A DNA stretch of 64,000 nt, taken from positions 454,610 through 518,609 of the forward strand of contig CM007348.1 in the NCBI GenBank assembly GCA_000333855.2, given 5' to 3'. Position numbers and translations under genes: made by a program. Positions within the stretch are counted from its first letter, which is position 1, and each line of letters opens with the position of its first letter. This DNA comes from Endotrypanum monterogeii. Its lineage: Eukaryota > Euglenozoa > Kinetoplastea > Trypanosomatida > Trypanosomatidae. Below the pieces are notes generated by a model that saw nothing but the letters and a program-made list of their open reading frames with translations, was not told where the DNA came from and searched no databases. This document shows positions 51,242-61,196 of this stretch, in pieces.

Positions 51242-52018
51242 ACAGGTCAACGATACAGATCAAATCTGGGAAATGAACCGTGCTGCGAGCACGCCAGAGA
51301 GAGCAAACGCGCATGGTGAGACATCCATCAGACACGTGAATATGAATAACACACCGAATGGGAGGGGGGGGGAGAAAAGACTCGCTGATTGGACAAGCCA
51401 TGAGATCTAGGGTACACTAAAAACGCGACCAGGCACAGGTGAGGACGTGACATGACTCGTCCTCACTGAATGTGCCTCGCTCCCACATTCATCATCTAAA
51501 CAAAACCACTGCATATGCACTCATCAACATACATGCACACAGCGAAGCGTAGGCACCAAACGCTAAGCACCTGAGGAGGAAGAGGGGGGGGGCAATACAA
51601 AAAGGAGGTGGTAGCTACATGCACAGACACACACGCACACACGCAAGCCCCCTCCTTTTAGGGGTGGTGGAGCGAAGTGTATTACGTGTAAAATATGCGC
51701 AACGATAATAATTTAAAAAGAACAGAATGGAGCATAACGGAGGAAGAAAACCTTTACACAGGCATACACCGAGTCACACGCGACGACACCTACCATCTAT
51801 CATTTTCGGGGATGAGGGGGGGAGCGATGGGGAGCGGGAGAAAGATATATGGAAAAAAAAGGGAGAGCAAAGAAAGGATGACTGATTGCAGCAACAAAAC
51901 AAATGCAGATGATCTCGAGGAGAGAATGAAGTGGGAATATTTTGTGCGTACTACGGGACGGGAGAGAAAACACATCCGCAGGCGCGCTCAACCAATCAGC
52001 ACCATCGGCGTACGATAA

Positions 52019-52075
<57 letters not shown>

Positions 52076-52136
52076 GTACGTACGTACGTACGACGCGACG
52101 ACGACGGTAAGGAGTAAGTAACGACGACGCGTACGT

Positions 52137-52156
52137 NNNNNNNNNNNNNNNNNNNN
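52137..52156. other. Assembly gap (20 N)
   Basis: Twenty Ns, bounded on each side by about 65-95 bases of ACG/GTAC-rich sequence and then by (TA)n repeats, as at the first gap. Confidence 0.95.
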
Positions 52157-52247
52157 GTTCGTTACGGACGGTACGGTACGGGAACGGAAGGAACGAACGA
52201 CGACGACGGACGCGACGACAACACACACACCACACGGTCGTACGTAC

Positions 52248-52304
<57 letters not shown>

Positions 52305-52690
52305 ACGGTGATTCCAGCGCAAGCAAGGGGATATAAAGCAGCTCGGATGCGAGCAATCACACGAGATTTACTTTTCCCAGCCACCAGCACCATAGCTACA
52401 GCCTCGCCTCGCCTCCCCCCCCCCCCGCTTCTCGCGCCAGCGCCATCGGCATCAAGTCTACGAAATGCAGGAACGAGTTTGTTCCTCTTCATGAACTCGG
52501 TAGTGCTTCAACGCGACTGCACGACGCTTTTTATTTTCTCCCAATGAAAGTCCGGTTGTTTTCATGTGAGCTTTCGGTGTGCTCATCTGTGAGGCTAGAG
52601 GGAGCCTACAGAAAATTCGAGGTAAGCTACCTACAATATATATACATATATATGTAGATATGTATGTTAGCGTAAGGGAGTGATCCCCTC

Positions 52691-52722
<32 letters not shown>

Positions 52723-52754
52723 CACTTCCCCTCAACGACTCGTTATCCTGGGCA

Positions 52755-55289
52755 CTAACGTGAAGGACGGCTGCCCAGTGTGCCGCGTAGGGTGTGGAGT
52801 AGTCCCTCAAGTGCAACCAGCTGCGCACAAAGCGGGGCCGCACCCAAGAAAAGCGCTTCGCTACTTAGTAGCTTGTGAAGTCGCCGCATAAAAACCTCAT
52901 TCGAGTGCACGGCAAGACGGTCTTCTTCTGATTGGCTAATAAACAGGGCCACCTCTTGCATAGTTTCCCCGTAGAGGTCTCGGCTCCGGAGAAGCTTACG
53001 TAAAGCACTGCGGATGCCGTCGATAGACCACTCAACGGCTGAAAGTGTGCTAACATCGGTTGAACACTTCAGCACTGTACCATCACTGTCTCCAGCAACA
53101 CGTGCGGATTGCTCCTCGGCAACCTTGTCGTCGTGTGACGCACTCGTGGGCGGCCTAGAAAGATCGCTGCTGCGCAAAGGGTGAGGCTTGACAGTGCTCA
53201 GCTCCGGCGTTGGTAGTGAATATGGAGAGGCAGCAGTTCGCAACGGCAACACCGAGGGCCCTGAGCCCGGCGCGTCATTACCCGCCTGTGTCCGCGCGAC
53301 TGAGTATAAAGTTTTCGGTGTGTTGCTGCTGTACCGGACAGAGACCTCGCCCGCTGCGGGTGTTGATGAGGTTCCACCGCGAGCCGGCGCCTTGGCGAAG
53401 GGTGTCGCCAACCGCGAAGCTGAATTTGGCAGTGGTGAGGAAACAGATGTCGGTGTTTCGTGGCGGGTCGATGTAGATTTGACGTGCTCTGTCGACTGGG
53501 GCTCCCTTTTGGTGCGCTGCGCCTCGGCGGCCATATCGGTGCTTTCAGCGTGTGATCCGGCCGTGGGAATCCTGGGGGAGCCTGGTGGCGGACCGGGCCG
53601 CGGCGCAACGATCACGATGCCGTCCTGATCGATTACCTCTGCGTTACTGGAATCTGCGAGTCGCTGGTTGTTCTGCCGCTGCCACTCTGTAAAATGTTTT
53701 CGCATCTCCTGCTGACGCGCCGCGGTCTCCAACCTCAAGTGTCGGAGCGCCTCTCGTTGGAGCTGCTTGCCATCCTCCCCGAGGGACTGCGGCGGTGGTG
53801 ACCATGCCTCCGCCCTCCGCCGTATTTCCCTCTGCTCCGCAAACATTTCGTCGAGAACACGTGTGTTGTTGTCTTGGGGTGCGCCGCGGCCCTTGCGCCG
53901 CGGACTGGGCGCTTTCGTAGGTGGGACGCTTGTTGCCCCGCGAAGACGTTGATAGCCGTTATCACTGCGCAAGGTCCGTTGTTGGGCCTCAGCAATTCCG
54001 CTCAAAGCGTTCTGCCTCGAAGGGCTCGCATTCATGTGCTGCAACATCTCTATTTTCTCACCGGTACGGCGATACCAGCTGTCACCTGGCGCGTGCACCG
54101 GACGCACCGTGGGGTCGAGGTGTGAGGCGGATTCTTTACCCCGTGGCGGCGATGACACTTGCCCTTTGGCGACTGGTGCAACCGCTGAGGAATGCCGACT
54201 ATCATGTGCACGAGCGGAAACCGCACCACGTCTTGGGGAGGCGACTGGACGACTTGGTGACACACCAGAGGCAGACGCGGGTTGACCCTTAAGACCATCA
54301 TCGACTGCGCTATGACCCCCCACAGCGGTGAGCTTAGAAGATGTAATGGAACTCCCCCCAACACCCCCCAGTGCGGCGACCTGCGACCCTCGTCCCGAGG
54401 CAGCGGGAGGCGATCTCATAGATGCACCATAGCCCCCAGCCCCGGTAGAATCAGCGACCGGCTTTGAAGGCCAAGGCGGCTGGCCCAAACTAACGTTACC
54501 TGCCAAGGCAAGTAGTGACTCGACTACGCTTTCCATTGAAGGTCGCATAGCCAGCTCGTCCGTCATCATGCGAGAGAGCAGCTGGCGCATCCCGCCAGAG
54601 CGCCGCGCCAAAGCAGTGCCTTTCGCTGTGAGTAGGACCACACCCAGTCGACCAAGACACCAGACGTCGCTCAACTTGGGGTGGTAGCCGACACCATCGG
54701 TGGTGCCATTGCTCGCGCCACCGGTGTTGTGAATAGGACTCGCTGCAGCTGCGGCGAGAACCTCAGGTGGATAGTCGAGCTGAACACGCACTCCATTCTC
54801 CTTGCGCTCGCGCAACTGAGAAAAGTAGATTGGGAGAGGAAGCGGCACCCCGAGGAGAATATTGGCTGTGCCACCAGTCTGATGATCAAGTAGAAGTCGA
54901 TCGGTCGTGAGGCCAGGAAAAAACATTCCGTGTGAGTGCATTTGCCGAATCGCCAGAGCGCACGCACAGAGCCACCGCAACACACTCGCTTCTTCAAAGA
55001 AATTCTCTGACTCCTCCTCGATCAGTGTGGTCACGTCACCCTCCAAGGCGTACGAAGCAACCACACTGAGAAACGATCCCTGAATGAGGACGGTATGGAT
55101 CGGCACAAAACCACGCAGACGGCGCCGTTGCAGCCCCTCGTACATCTCCACCGCCGCACTCACCTCCCCGTCTGACCAGCCTGACAAATTCACCCGACGC
55201 AGCACACGCAACGCGCCGCTCGCCTCAGTGTCCTGGACAAGCAGTGTGGCGGAGCTTCTGCCAAGGCTTAGCACCTTTTTTCGAATCAT
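52755..55289 (-). CDS. NEK-like pseudokinase
   Basis: 844 residues. Residues about 1-265 follow the protein kinase fold, but the catalytic marks are lost. The ATP-binding Lys position reads ALRVLRRVNLS (Arg31 where Lys is expected). The HRDLKxxN loop reads FFPGLTTDRLLL (124-134), without the catalytic Asp. The DFG position lies in ANILLGVPLPLP. The later SDVWCLGRLGVVLL (207-220) and a MRPSMESVVESLL end (249-260) are well kept. The region 490-560 (DEMFAEQREIRRRAEAW, RQQEMRKHFTEWQ) is a charged helix like those in NEK C-terminal tails. The last ~100 residues are helical and may be an ARM/HEAT-type pair. An inactive scaffold or regulator, perhaps at basal body or flagellum as for other NEK relatives, is inferred. 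Confidence 0.8.
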   Translation of the reverse strand: MIRKKVLSLGRSSATLLVQDTEASGALRVLRRVNLSGWSDGEVSAAVEMYEGLQRRRLRGFVPIHTVLIQGSFLSVVASYALEGDVTTLIEEESENFFEEASVLRWLCACALAIRQMHSHGMFFPGLTTDRLLLDHQTGGTANILLGVPLPLPIYFSQLRERKENGVRVQLDYPPEVLAAAAASPIHNTGGASNGTTDGVGYHPKLSDVWCLGRLGVVLLTAKGTALARRSGGMRQLLSRMMTDELAMRPSMESVVESLLALAGNVSLGQPPWPSKPVADSTGAGGYGASMRSPPAASGRGSQVAALGGVGGSSITSSKLTAVGGHSAVDDGLKGQPASASGVSPSRPVASPRRGAVSARAHDSRHSSAVAPVAKGQVSSPPRGKESASHLDPTVRPVHAPGDSWYRRTGEKIEMLQHMNASPSRQNALSGIAEAQQRTLRSDNGYQRLRGATSVPPTKAPSPRRKGRGAPQDNNTRVLDEMFAEQREIRRRAEAWSPPPQSLGEDGKQLQREALRHLRLETAARQQEMRKHFTEWQRQNNQRLADSSNAEVIDQDGIVIVAPRPGPPPGSPRIPTAGSHAESTDMAAEAQRTKREPQSTEHVKSTSTRHETPTSVSSPLPNSASRLATPFAKAPARGGTSSTPAAGEVSVRYSSNTPKTLYSVARTQAGNDAPGSGPSVLPLRTAASPYSLPTPELSTVKPHPLRSSDLSRPPTSASHDDKVAEEQSARVAGDSDGTVLKCSTDVSTLSAVEWSIDGIRSALRKLLRSRDLYGETMQEVALFISQSEEDRLAVHSNEVFMRRLHKLLSSEALFLGAAPLCAQLVALEGLLHTLRGTLGSRPSR

Positions 55290-55299
55290 TACGATTTAC

Positions 55300-55335
<36 letters not shown>

Positions 55336-55574
55336 ACCTGCACAGATGTCGTTCACGCTGCAAGGCAAGCAACCGAGAAGGTGGAAGAAGAAAGGGAGAG
55401 CGAATGAAAAAATCTTCCGGCGAGTGACAGAAGTGATAGACTATATCGAAGTTTACAGATTAAAATAAAAACGCTGGAAACAGCGAGGGATTTTTTAAAC
55501 CGCACACACGCAGTTCAGGACACGTGTTGTTGTGCGACAACATCGACCCAGCGTCTATGTCAAGAAAACAACAG

Positions 55575-55605
<31 letters not shown>

Positions 55606-55927
55606 CTTCAGATATGTGTGTATATATGCGTGTATATACAAGTTTACGTTACATTATTTGACCTGAATCGCAACATCACCAACCCTACGGCCAGCAGTGC
55701 ATGCGTGTGTGCACGTGCATAGATGTCCCCCCAACGATACGCCTTTACGCGCCTCTACAATGAATAAAGACTACAATGCCCATAAACGCAAATAACTTGA
55801 TTTCCGTTGCACACACACAAACACACACACACACACACACACACAAAGACCACGGCATTCCTTTTTGTTGTTTTTCGGTGCGTTGTTTTTTTTCTTTTTT
55901 TTTCCTCCTCTGGAGCGAAACAAAATG
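55290..55927. other. Intergenic/UTR DNA with GT and CA repeats
   Basis: (GT)n at 55303-55332, which lies in the leader of the pseudokinase gene. (CA)n occurs at 55575-55596 and 55811-55845, and T-tracts at 55886-55901. No gene. Confidence 0.5.
55358..55412 (-). promoter_or_regulatory. Strong putative spliced-leader acceptor of the pseudokinase gene
   Basis: On the - strand a T/C tract leads to TTGCCTTGCAG, with AG at 55359-55358. The leader then contains (CA)n and no ATG before 55289. Confidence 0.6.
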
Positions 55928-58363
55928 CTACACCAATCGCACAATACGATCGCCGGAGATGGCAACGACTTCATTCAGAGAGCGAAGCGTGGTTGCAGTA
56001 CCGTGACGAAAGAAATAACGCTGCAGCGCCAGCGGCACGCGAGTCCGCAAGGAAGTCAACGACGTCCCGCCCTGAGGGATCAGCGGCAGGATCATCCGCA
56101 CAATATCCGTTATCTCGAAGTTTGGCTGATCGACCTTCGCACGCTGAACGACTATAACAGAGGGGTCATCCGGATAGGGCCAGGTAGCGAAGTAGTCTGG
56201 ATACTGGTTGAGCACTGCCTGCACAGCTGCCAAATCTTGTGGCAGGGCTTCCCGGACGGCAGGCGGAACCAAGCTCAGCACCTCATCCAGTTCCGCACAT
56301 TGCATGAGAGGAAGGGCATCGTACAACTCCCGCACAGCCCAATCCGCGTTCGACTCCGCCGCCATCTCCGCCGGAATCTTGAGTACCGGATCATCCGGCC
56401 TTAGCGAGTAGCTGCGGAGTCGCTCATCCATCAGTGTCTCCACACATGCCTCATACTCGGGCAGGAACCTGTACACTTTCATTTTGTCGATCGATACGAC
56501 AATCTCCTTCCCATGCAGTCGCAAGAATGTTGGGAAGGAGCGACACTGATGCTTTATCAATGTCTTCTCCTCCTGCGTGAGGAGGCTGTAAAGACGACCG
56601 GTGGATACAGTCGCCGCCTTCTTCTCCTCCTCAATGCTATAGTTCTTACCCACCGCTGCCTCGGACACGACCGCCAACACCTTCGCAAAGATGCCTGGCA
56701 GAGGGGACGTAGCCGCGTCGTAGTCGTCGAGGGAGTTTGGTGCTACTCGGTAGGGGCGAGCACGCAGCTTGCCTTGCGTTATCTGAAAATACTCTGGATA
56801 TTTGCCAAGGAGTCCCGTCACACCAAGTCGAGGATCGAAGGCAGGGTGACGTGAGATGATGGGGGCGATATCCTGCAGGACGTCCGCTAGCGATGTGTAC
56901 TCCTTGGGAACCTGCGGAGCCACCAAACCCACCAGGTTTGCCTCAGAGTTCCGCGGTGGTCGGCGTAGCGGCTGCGTCCCGCCCGCAGAGCCAAAGCCGC
57001 CCACTGCAAAGCGTGCGTCGGCATGCCCGCGTTGTGGGTGGTCGAAATCAGCTCTCAGCCGAACCTCCACCGACCCGTGTGAGGCACGCGTGTCAATGTA
57101 GTGCCGGAAGCGTTTCAGATAAAAACGAAACGATGTCTCGGCGTACAGTTTCTGAATCTCACTCGGTAATGTCGGCTCGACGGCATCCATGGAGACAAAA
57201 AATGTGGGTATGTATGGCACCAGAGCATCCATCACCTGCAGTGTCGACCGCAGAGGCGATGGAGCACCAGACGGTGACTCCCCTGCGTGTGAAGAGCAGC
57301 CAGCAGAGGTGAGCGCCGCAGGTCTCTCAGAGCCGCTCACTCCGCCGAAGGTGATTCGCGGCGGCACTAGACCACTACCCGGCTTCATTGCCGATGGGCC
57401 ACCGTTGCTGTACCGCCAACTATTTCCCTGTGGTACCGGAGGTGGTGGTGGGGTGATGGTGTCTGGAGCTATCGCGGAGCTACTCAGTGAACCTTGAGAC
57501 TTGGAGGTTCTTGCATGTGAAGAAAGCGGCGGCGGCGGTAGCGCTGTGTTCGGGGAGACGCTTTGCTGTTTTGGGACCGCTGAAGACGACGTCACGGCCT
57601 CAGGCCCGTTCATGAGTGAGGCGGCATTCTCAGCACTCGACATGGCGGCAGTTTCACACGCGACAGGTGCATCGGTGTGCACCGGCGAGGATCCCAACGT
57701 CGAAATGCAAGTCTGGGCAGATGATACAGGATCACGCATCACGCGCACAGCGAGGTGTCCGCTGGACAGCAGTGCCACCTCCTCGGGAAAATGGTGAAGC
57801 ATGTATTGCGTAAGGGCGCATTGCTCTCCATGCTGTTTTAACCCTCCAGAAGGTGGACCGCAATCTGTTCGACCTCTCGAGCGGCTTTCTTTTTCGAGAA
57901 AATGCCTCAGGGCACGGGGAAGTTGCTGCTGCACCTGGGATGGCCATCTCCGGTGCTCCCTCTTGCCTGCGGAACTCACAGTCCCGTCCTTCGTGTTTGC
58001 AGCTTCTTGGGGCAAAAGCGGCAGCACCAACGCCCGTACCTCCCACGGCGCGTAGGTGGGCGTATCAGTATCGTCGTCAGGAGCGCGAGAAGTAGACCAC
58101 TGTTGCTGCTGTTGAGACGTTGTCGCTGACGGCACGGCCGACGACGAGCTGGATGGAAACAAGGAAGGTGGCATTTTTGTGGAACATTGCCGCAAAGCGT
58201 ATTGCACACCCGATCGAGCTCCCGACGGCGGCGATGTGAGAAGCGAGAAGTTGGCAAGTCGCAGAGCCTTAGCTGTGGACGGCGGTACCACGCCGAGCGC
58301 GAGGCGCAGCGTATTCGGACCACATCGCAGACACGCCGAGGCACGGACAGAATGCCGGGGCAT
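55928..58363 (-). CDS. Mitochondrial-type protein of six similar modules
   Basis: 811 residues from the ATG at 58363; the frame is open upstream but that part is leader-like. The N-terminus (MPRHSVRASACLRCG) is Arg-rich with no acidic residue for over 90 positions, a good mitochondrial presequence. The rest contains six related blocks. Each has a helical part with an 'L-x-P-L-h-P' type phrase followed by a core of the form L-x5-FP/YP-x2-(F/V)-...G-x-hxV-x-R. Core positions are about 184-211, 412-441, 515-540, 602-628, 713-742 and 778-811; examples are LLGKYPEYFQITQG and VLNQYPDYFATWP. A disordered Pro/Ser stretch (240-370) separates the first block from the others. I do not know the family by name. 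The pattern suggests a repeated winged-helix-like fold binding RNA or protein, perhaps in kinetoplast RNA processing; that is inference. Confidence 0.7.
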   Translation of the reverse strand: MPRHSVRASACLRCGPNTLRLALGVVPPSTAKALRLANFSLLTSPPSGARSGVQYALRQCSTKMPPSLFPSSSSSAVPSATTSQQQQQWSTSRAPDDDTDTPTYAPWEVRALVLPLLPQEAANTKDGTVSSAGKREHRRWPSQVQQQLPRALRHFLEKESRSRGRTDCGPPSGGLKQHGEQCALTQYMLHHFPEEVALLSSGHLAVRVMRDPVSSAQTCISTLGSSPVHTDAPVACETAAMSSAENAASLMNGPEAVTSSSAVPKQQSVSPNTALPPPPLSSHARTSKSQGSLSSSAIAPDTITPPPPPVPQGNSWRYSNGGPSAMKPGSGLVPPRITFGGVSGSERPAALTSAGCSSHAGESPSGAPSPLRSTLQVMDALVPYIPTFFVSMDAVEPTLPSEIQKLYAETSFRFYLKRFRHYIDTRASHGSVEVRLRADFDHPQRGHADARFAVGGFGSAGGTQPLRRPPRNSEANLVGLVAPQVPKEYTSLADVLQDIAPIISRHPAFDPRLGVTGLLGKYPEYFQITQGKLRARPYRVAPNSLDDYDAATSPLPGIFAKVLAVVSEAAVGKNYSIEEEKKAATVSTGRLYSLLTQEEKTLIKHQCRSFPTFLRLHGKEIVVSIDKMKVYRFLPEYEACVETLMDERLRSYSLRPDDPVLKIPAEMAAESNADWAVRELYDALPLMQCAELDEVLSLVPPAVREALPQDLAAVQAVLNQYPDYFATWPYPDDPSVIVVQRAKVDQPNFEITDIVRMILPLIPQGGTSLTSLRTRVPLALQRYFFRHGTATTLRSLNEVVAISGDRIVRLV

Positions 58364-59684
58364 CGTCACTACCACAATAAAAAAAGAGTGGTGGACGCAG
58401 TAAGAGTGAGGATAGCAACGAGTACGATTTGAACAAAGTCTCAATTTTTCTGTAAAGTGCAGGAGTTTTTTTTTTTTTGCTGCGTGTGCGTGTGCATGTG
58501 CGCACAGACACATGAAGCAAGCAATGCACTTGATAGACCCGGCGGTACACCGCGACGTCCCTCCTCTGGCACGTACATGCAGCACTCTATCAAACTTGTA
58601 TTCAATCAGTGTTGGGGCGGGCGGGAGTGGGAGGTGACATGTCTACATCAAACTTGTGAAGAGCTGAAGAATCACATATACAGGCCTCAATAACCTGAAT
58701 CGTATTATATTAATTGTGAAAGAAGCAAGTATACATGCATCCCACGCTCCAACAGCGTCACCTCCCCCCTCTCTCCACATATTCACCCTTTCCCTCAACC
58801 ATACATGCCCTCATTTTTTTTTCTGTTCTCTGGCTTACGCTCTCTTCATTCGCTAGCGGCACTTGTCCACATCACTTGTTCGAGTCGCCATACATCGAAC
58901 ACACATCCAGTGCTTTCAGTATGACTACGAAATCGTTTTTTTTTTTTGGGGGGGGGGGGAGGATGAGTGAAGAAGGTGACGGGCTCGCTTGCTTCCGGCG
59001 ACCCCCTCCTCTGATCCCGCCAACCCGCTAGTGCATCACATCTCAACGATGCATCAGCGAGACAAAAAGAAATTATTGTGAGACATCGCCCGGAGCTGTT
59101 GAGGTCGATGTCCAGGCCACACCCACTGTCCATCACCACTTCCACCTTCTCATTCCTCCCCAGCGCCAACGTTTCAGAGGCAGTATAGTCCATATTCCTT
59201 GGCGGCGGTGAATCTCTGGTCCTCACCGGCGATCGTGGAGACTCACAAAAGCAGTTCAAACACCGCGTAGCTCCGCCCTAGCAGTGAAATAGGCCCCTTC
59301 ACATTCAAAGAGGAGCACACCGTCGGAAAAAAAAAGGCACCGCTACCAGCCCCCCTCCCCATTTTTTTTTTTTTGCTGTAGTGGAATTGCAGTCGAGGCA
59401 TCAACGCTTGCCTCGACTGGAGCGCTTCTCGTCTTCCACAGACAAAACGGATACCGAAATGAGGGCACTGAGATATTCCCGCAGTAGAGCTAAGTATTCA
59501 GTGGCCCCTCACAACATGGCGCGAAGGGGGAGAGAAAAAGATGGGGGAAATTCTGCGCATTCCGAAAAATGAAATAAAATTCTAGTAAGCTTCGCTGTCT
59601 AGGGTAACACAGGTGCGCGAGCACCCCCACACGTGTGACAACCTGCAAGCATAAAAGCAGCCCTCTCACCAATAAGCACACACC

Positions 59685-59723
<39 letters not shown>

Positions 59724-59956
59724 GGTGTGTCTATTTTTATATAGTGTGGTCGCGGGAAGTATATGCCAGGCGTGCATGCTTCTGTCCGTGGGTGCGGTTC
59801 ATTTGTCTCCATCTGTCAAACGGTTGCGTGCGGCGCTTCTGTTTTTTTCAACAAGACGACGACACTAATTGACCAGTACAGAGAAATCGCACGTGTAGAG
59901 TGATCCGTCGCACAAAAAAAAACCTCATACACGAGTTCTCTGTAGGTGTCTGCCTC

Positions 59957-59999
<43 letters not shown>

Positions 60000-61196
60000 C
60001 TTTGTGTATTTTTTCTTTGTATCACATTCTCCCCTGCATTATGCCTCGCCCATCCACCCCCACAGATGCTCACCTGTTCGTTAGTTTGCTTTTTTCCGTC
60101 TCCTCACTAGTCGCAGTAGCTATGTGGAGTGCACCACCGGTAATGATGGCAGGGACGTGGGGGCCTGTTGAGGCCTACGAGAGTCGTGAAAATGTTTCAT
60201 GAGTACTGGCAATACGCATCTTTGACAGAGGAAGAGCAAGTTGTATGGGGAGATGAGGTACACTCGGATTAGAGATCATCAAAACATCTCTCGTGGCCAA
60301 CGGGCAGAAGCATCAACAACGACATCTGCTTGCTCAAGAGCTTCAAGACTGGTCACCTCGGTGTGATTGACAAGGGAAGCGAAGAGGGAGAAGGGGGATA
60401 TATGCCTCACCCCTTCGAAACCGAGGAAGAAAGAAGGTGAGAACAGCATACATGCATCCTGATGACTACTACAAGCATCTACTGAGCGTACGAAGGGACA
60501 AGTACAGCAAGATACGGAAAGGTGTGCGGAGCAGACTACAGGTGGTCTGTTACCTTTTTTTTTATTATTCAAAACAAATTCGTGCGTGTTTGCAGAGAAA
60601 ATGATCTTTCTTTTTCTTTTTATTTTTCTCTTTTTTTTTTATTTTGCGATGCTCGTACACATGCACACAGACACACAGCCGCCCAACGGGTCACAGCGGT
60701 GTATGAGCAATCCATACTCGAAACTGTAGCGGCAAATAAGAGGCGAATAAAAAAGGTGCAGTGGTGGGCGGTGGAAGGTCGATAGTGGGTAGCGGGAAGG
60801 GGGGGAGGGGGGGCCTGCTCGTAAACGGGCGGACCCCCCCCCCCAAAAAAAAAAGAGGGGAGCATAGGATGCGACACACATGCCAACAACACTTGAGCAC
60901 GAAATAAGGGGGTGAAAATGGGAACAAAAGTGAATGCCCTCGAGAAGACACACAATAGAGTGACGTGAAACGTTGCTACAACTAGAAAAGCGCGGGAAAG
61001 GGGGAAGCACGAGAAAGGTGAGAATGAAAAAAAAAACAAATGCAACAATCTCTTTAAAGCGGACAGATATATATATGTATACATCTAATGCAAGATAAAT
61101 GATGTGCCGAATGGTTTCGTGAAAGACAATGATCATAGATGAATTGACATGCTCCACGTAGTCTCAAAAAAAAAAAAAGGTAGAGAGGGAAAAAAG
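58364..61196. other. 2.8-kb gene-free stretch with hairpin and T/G and C/A junctions
   Basis: No supported gene. Contains T12G12 at 58936-58959, an AT hairpin at 59678-59730, (GT)n at 59965-59998, C11A10 at 60834-60854 and several T-tracts around 60610-60645. A 115-codon frame on - (59193 down to 58849) runs through the T12G12 tract and has no recognisable features. Confidence 0.5.
59678..59730. repeat. AT-rich perfect hairpin with GC-containing arms
   Basis: The arms ACACACCTACATATA (from 59678) and TATATGTAGGTGTGT (to 59730) are exact reverse complements. They enclose a (TA)n tract that can also pair with itself. A stem of 15 bp plus AT pairs is possible. Confidence 0.8.

Larger units (their letters stand above)
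50306..52754. other. Intergenic DNA containing the second assembly gap
   Basis: Contains the - strand pyrimidine tract at 50491-50528, a G-rich run at 51006-51032, (GT)n followed by (TA)n at 51187-51240, (TA)n at 52021-52072, ACG/GTAC-rich gap edges, 20 Ns, (TA)n at 52252-52300 and (CA)n at 52694-52722. No gene is seen; part of the sequence is missing. Confidence 0.5.

Noticed and set aside
58849..59193. 115-codon - strand frame
   Set aside because: It runs through a T12G12 homopolymer, gives poly-Pro/Lys, and has neither a family resemblance nor a clear acceptor.
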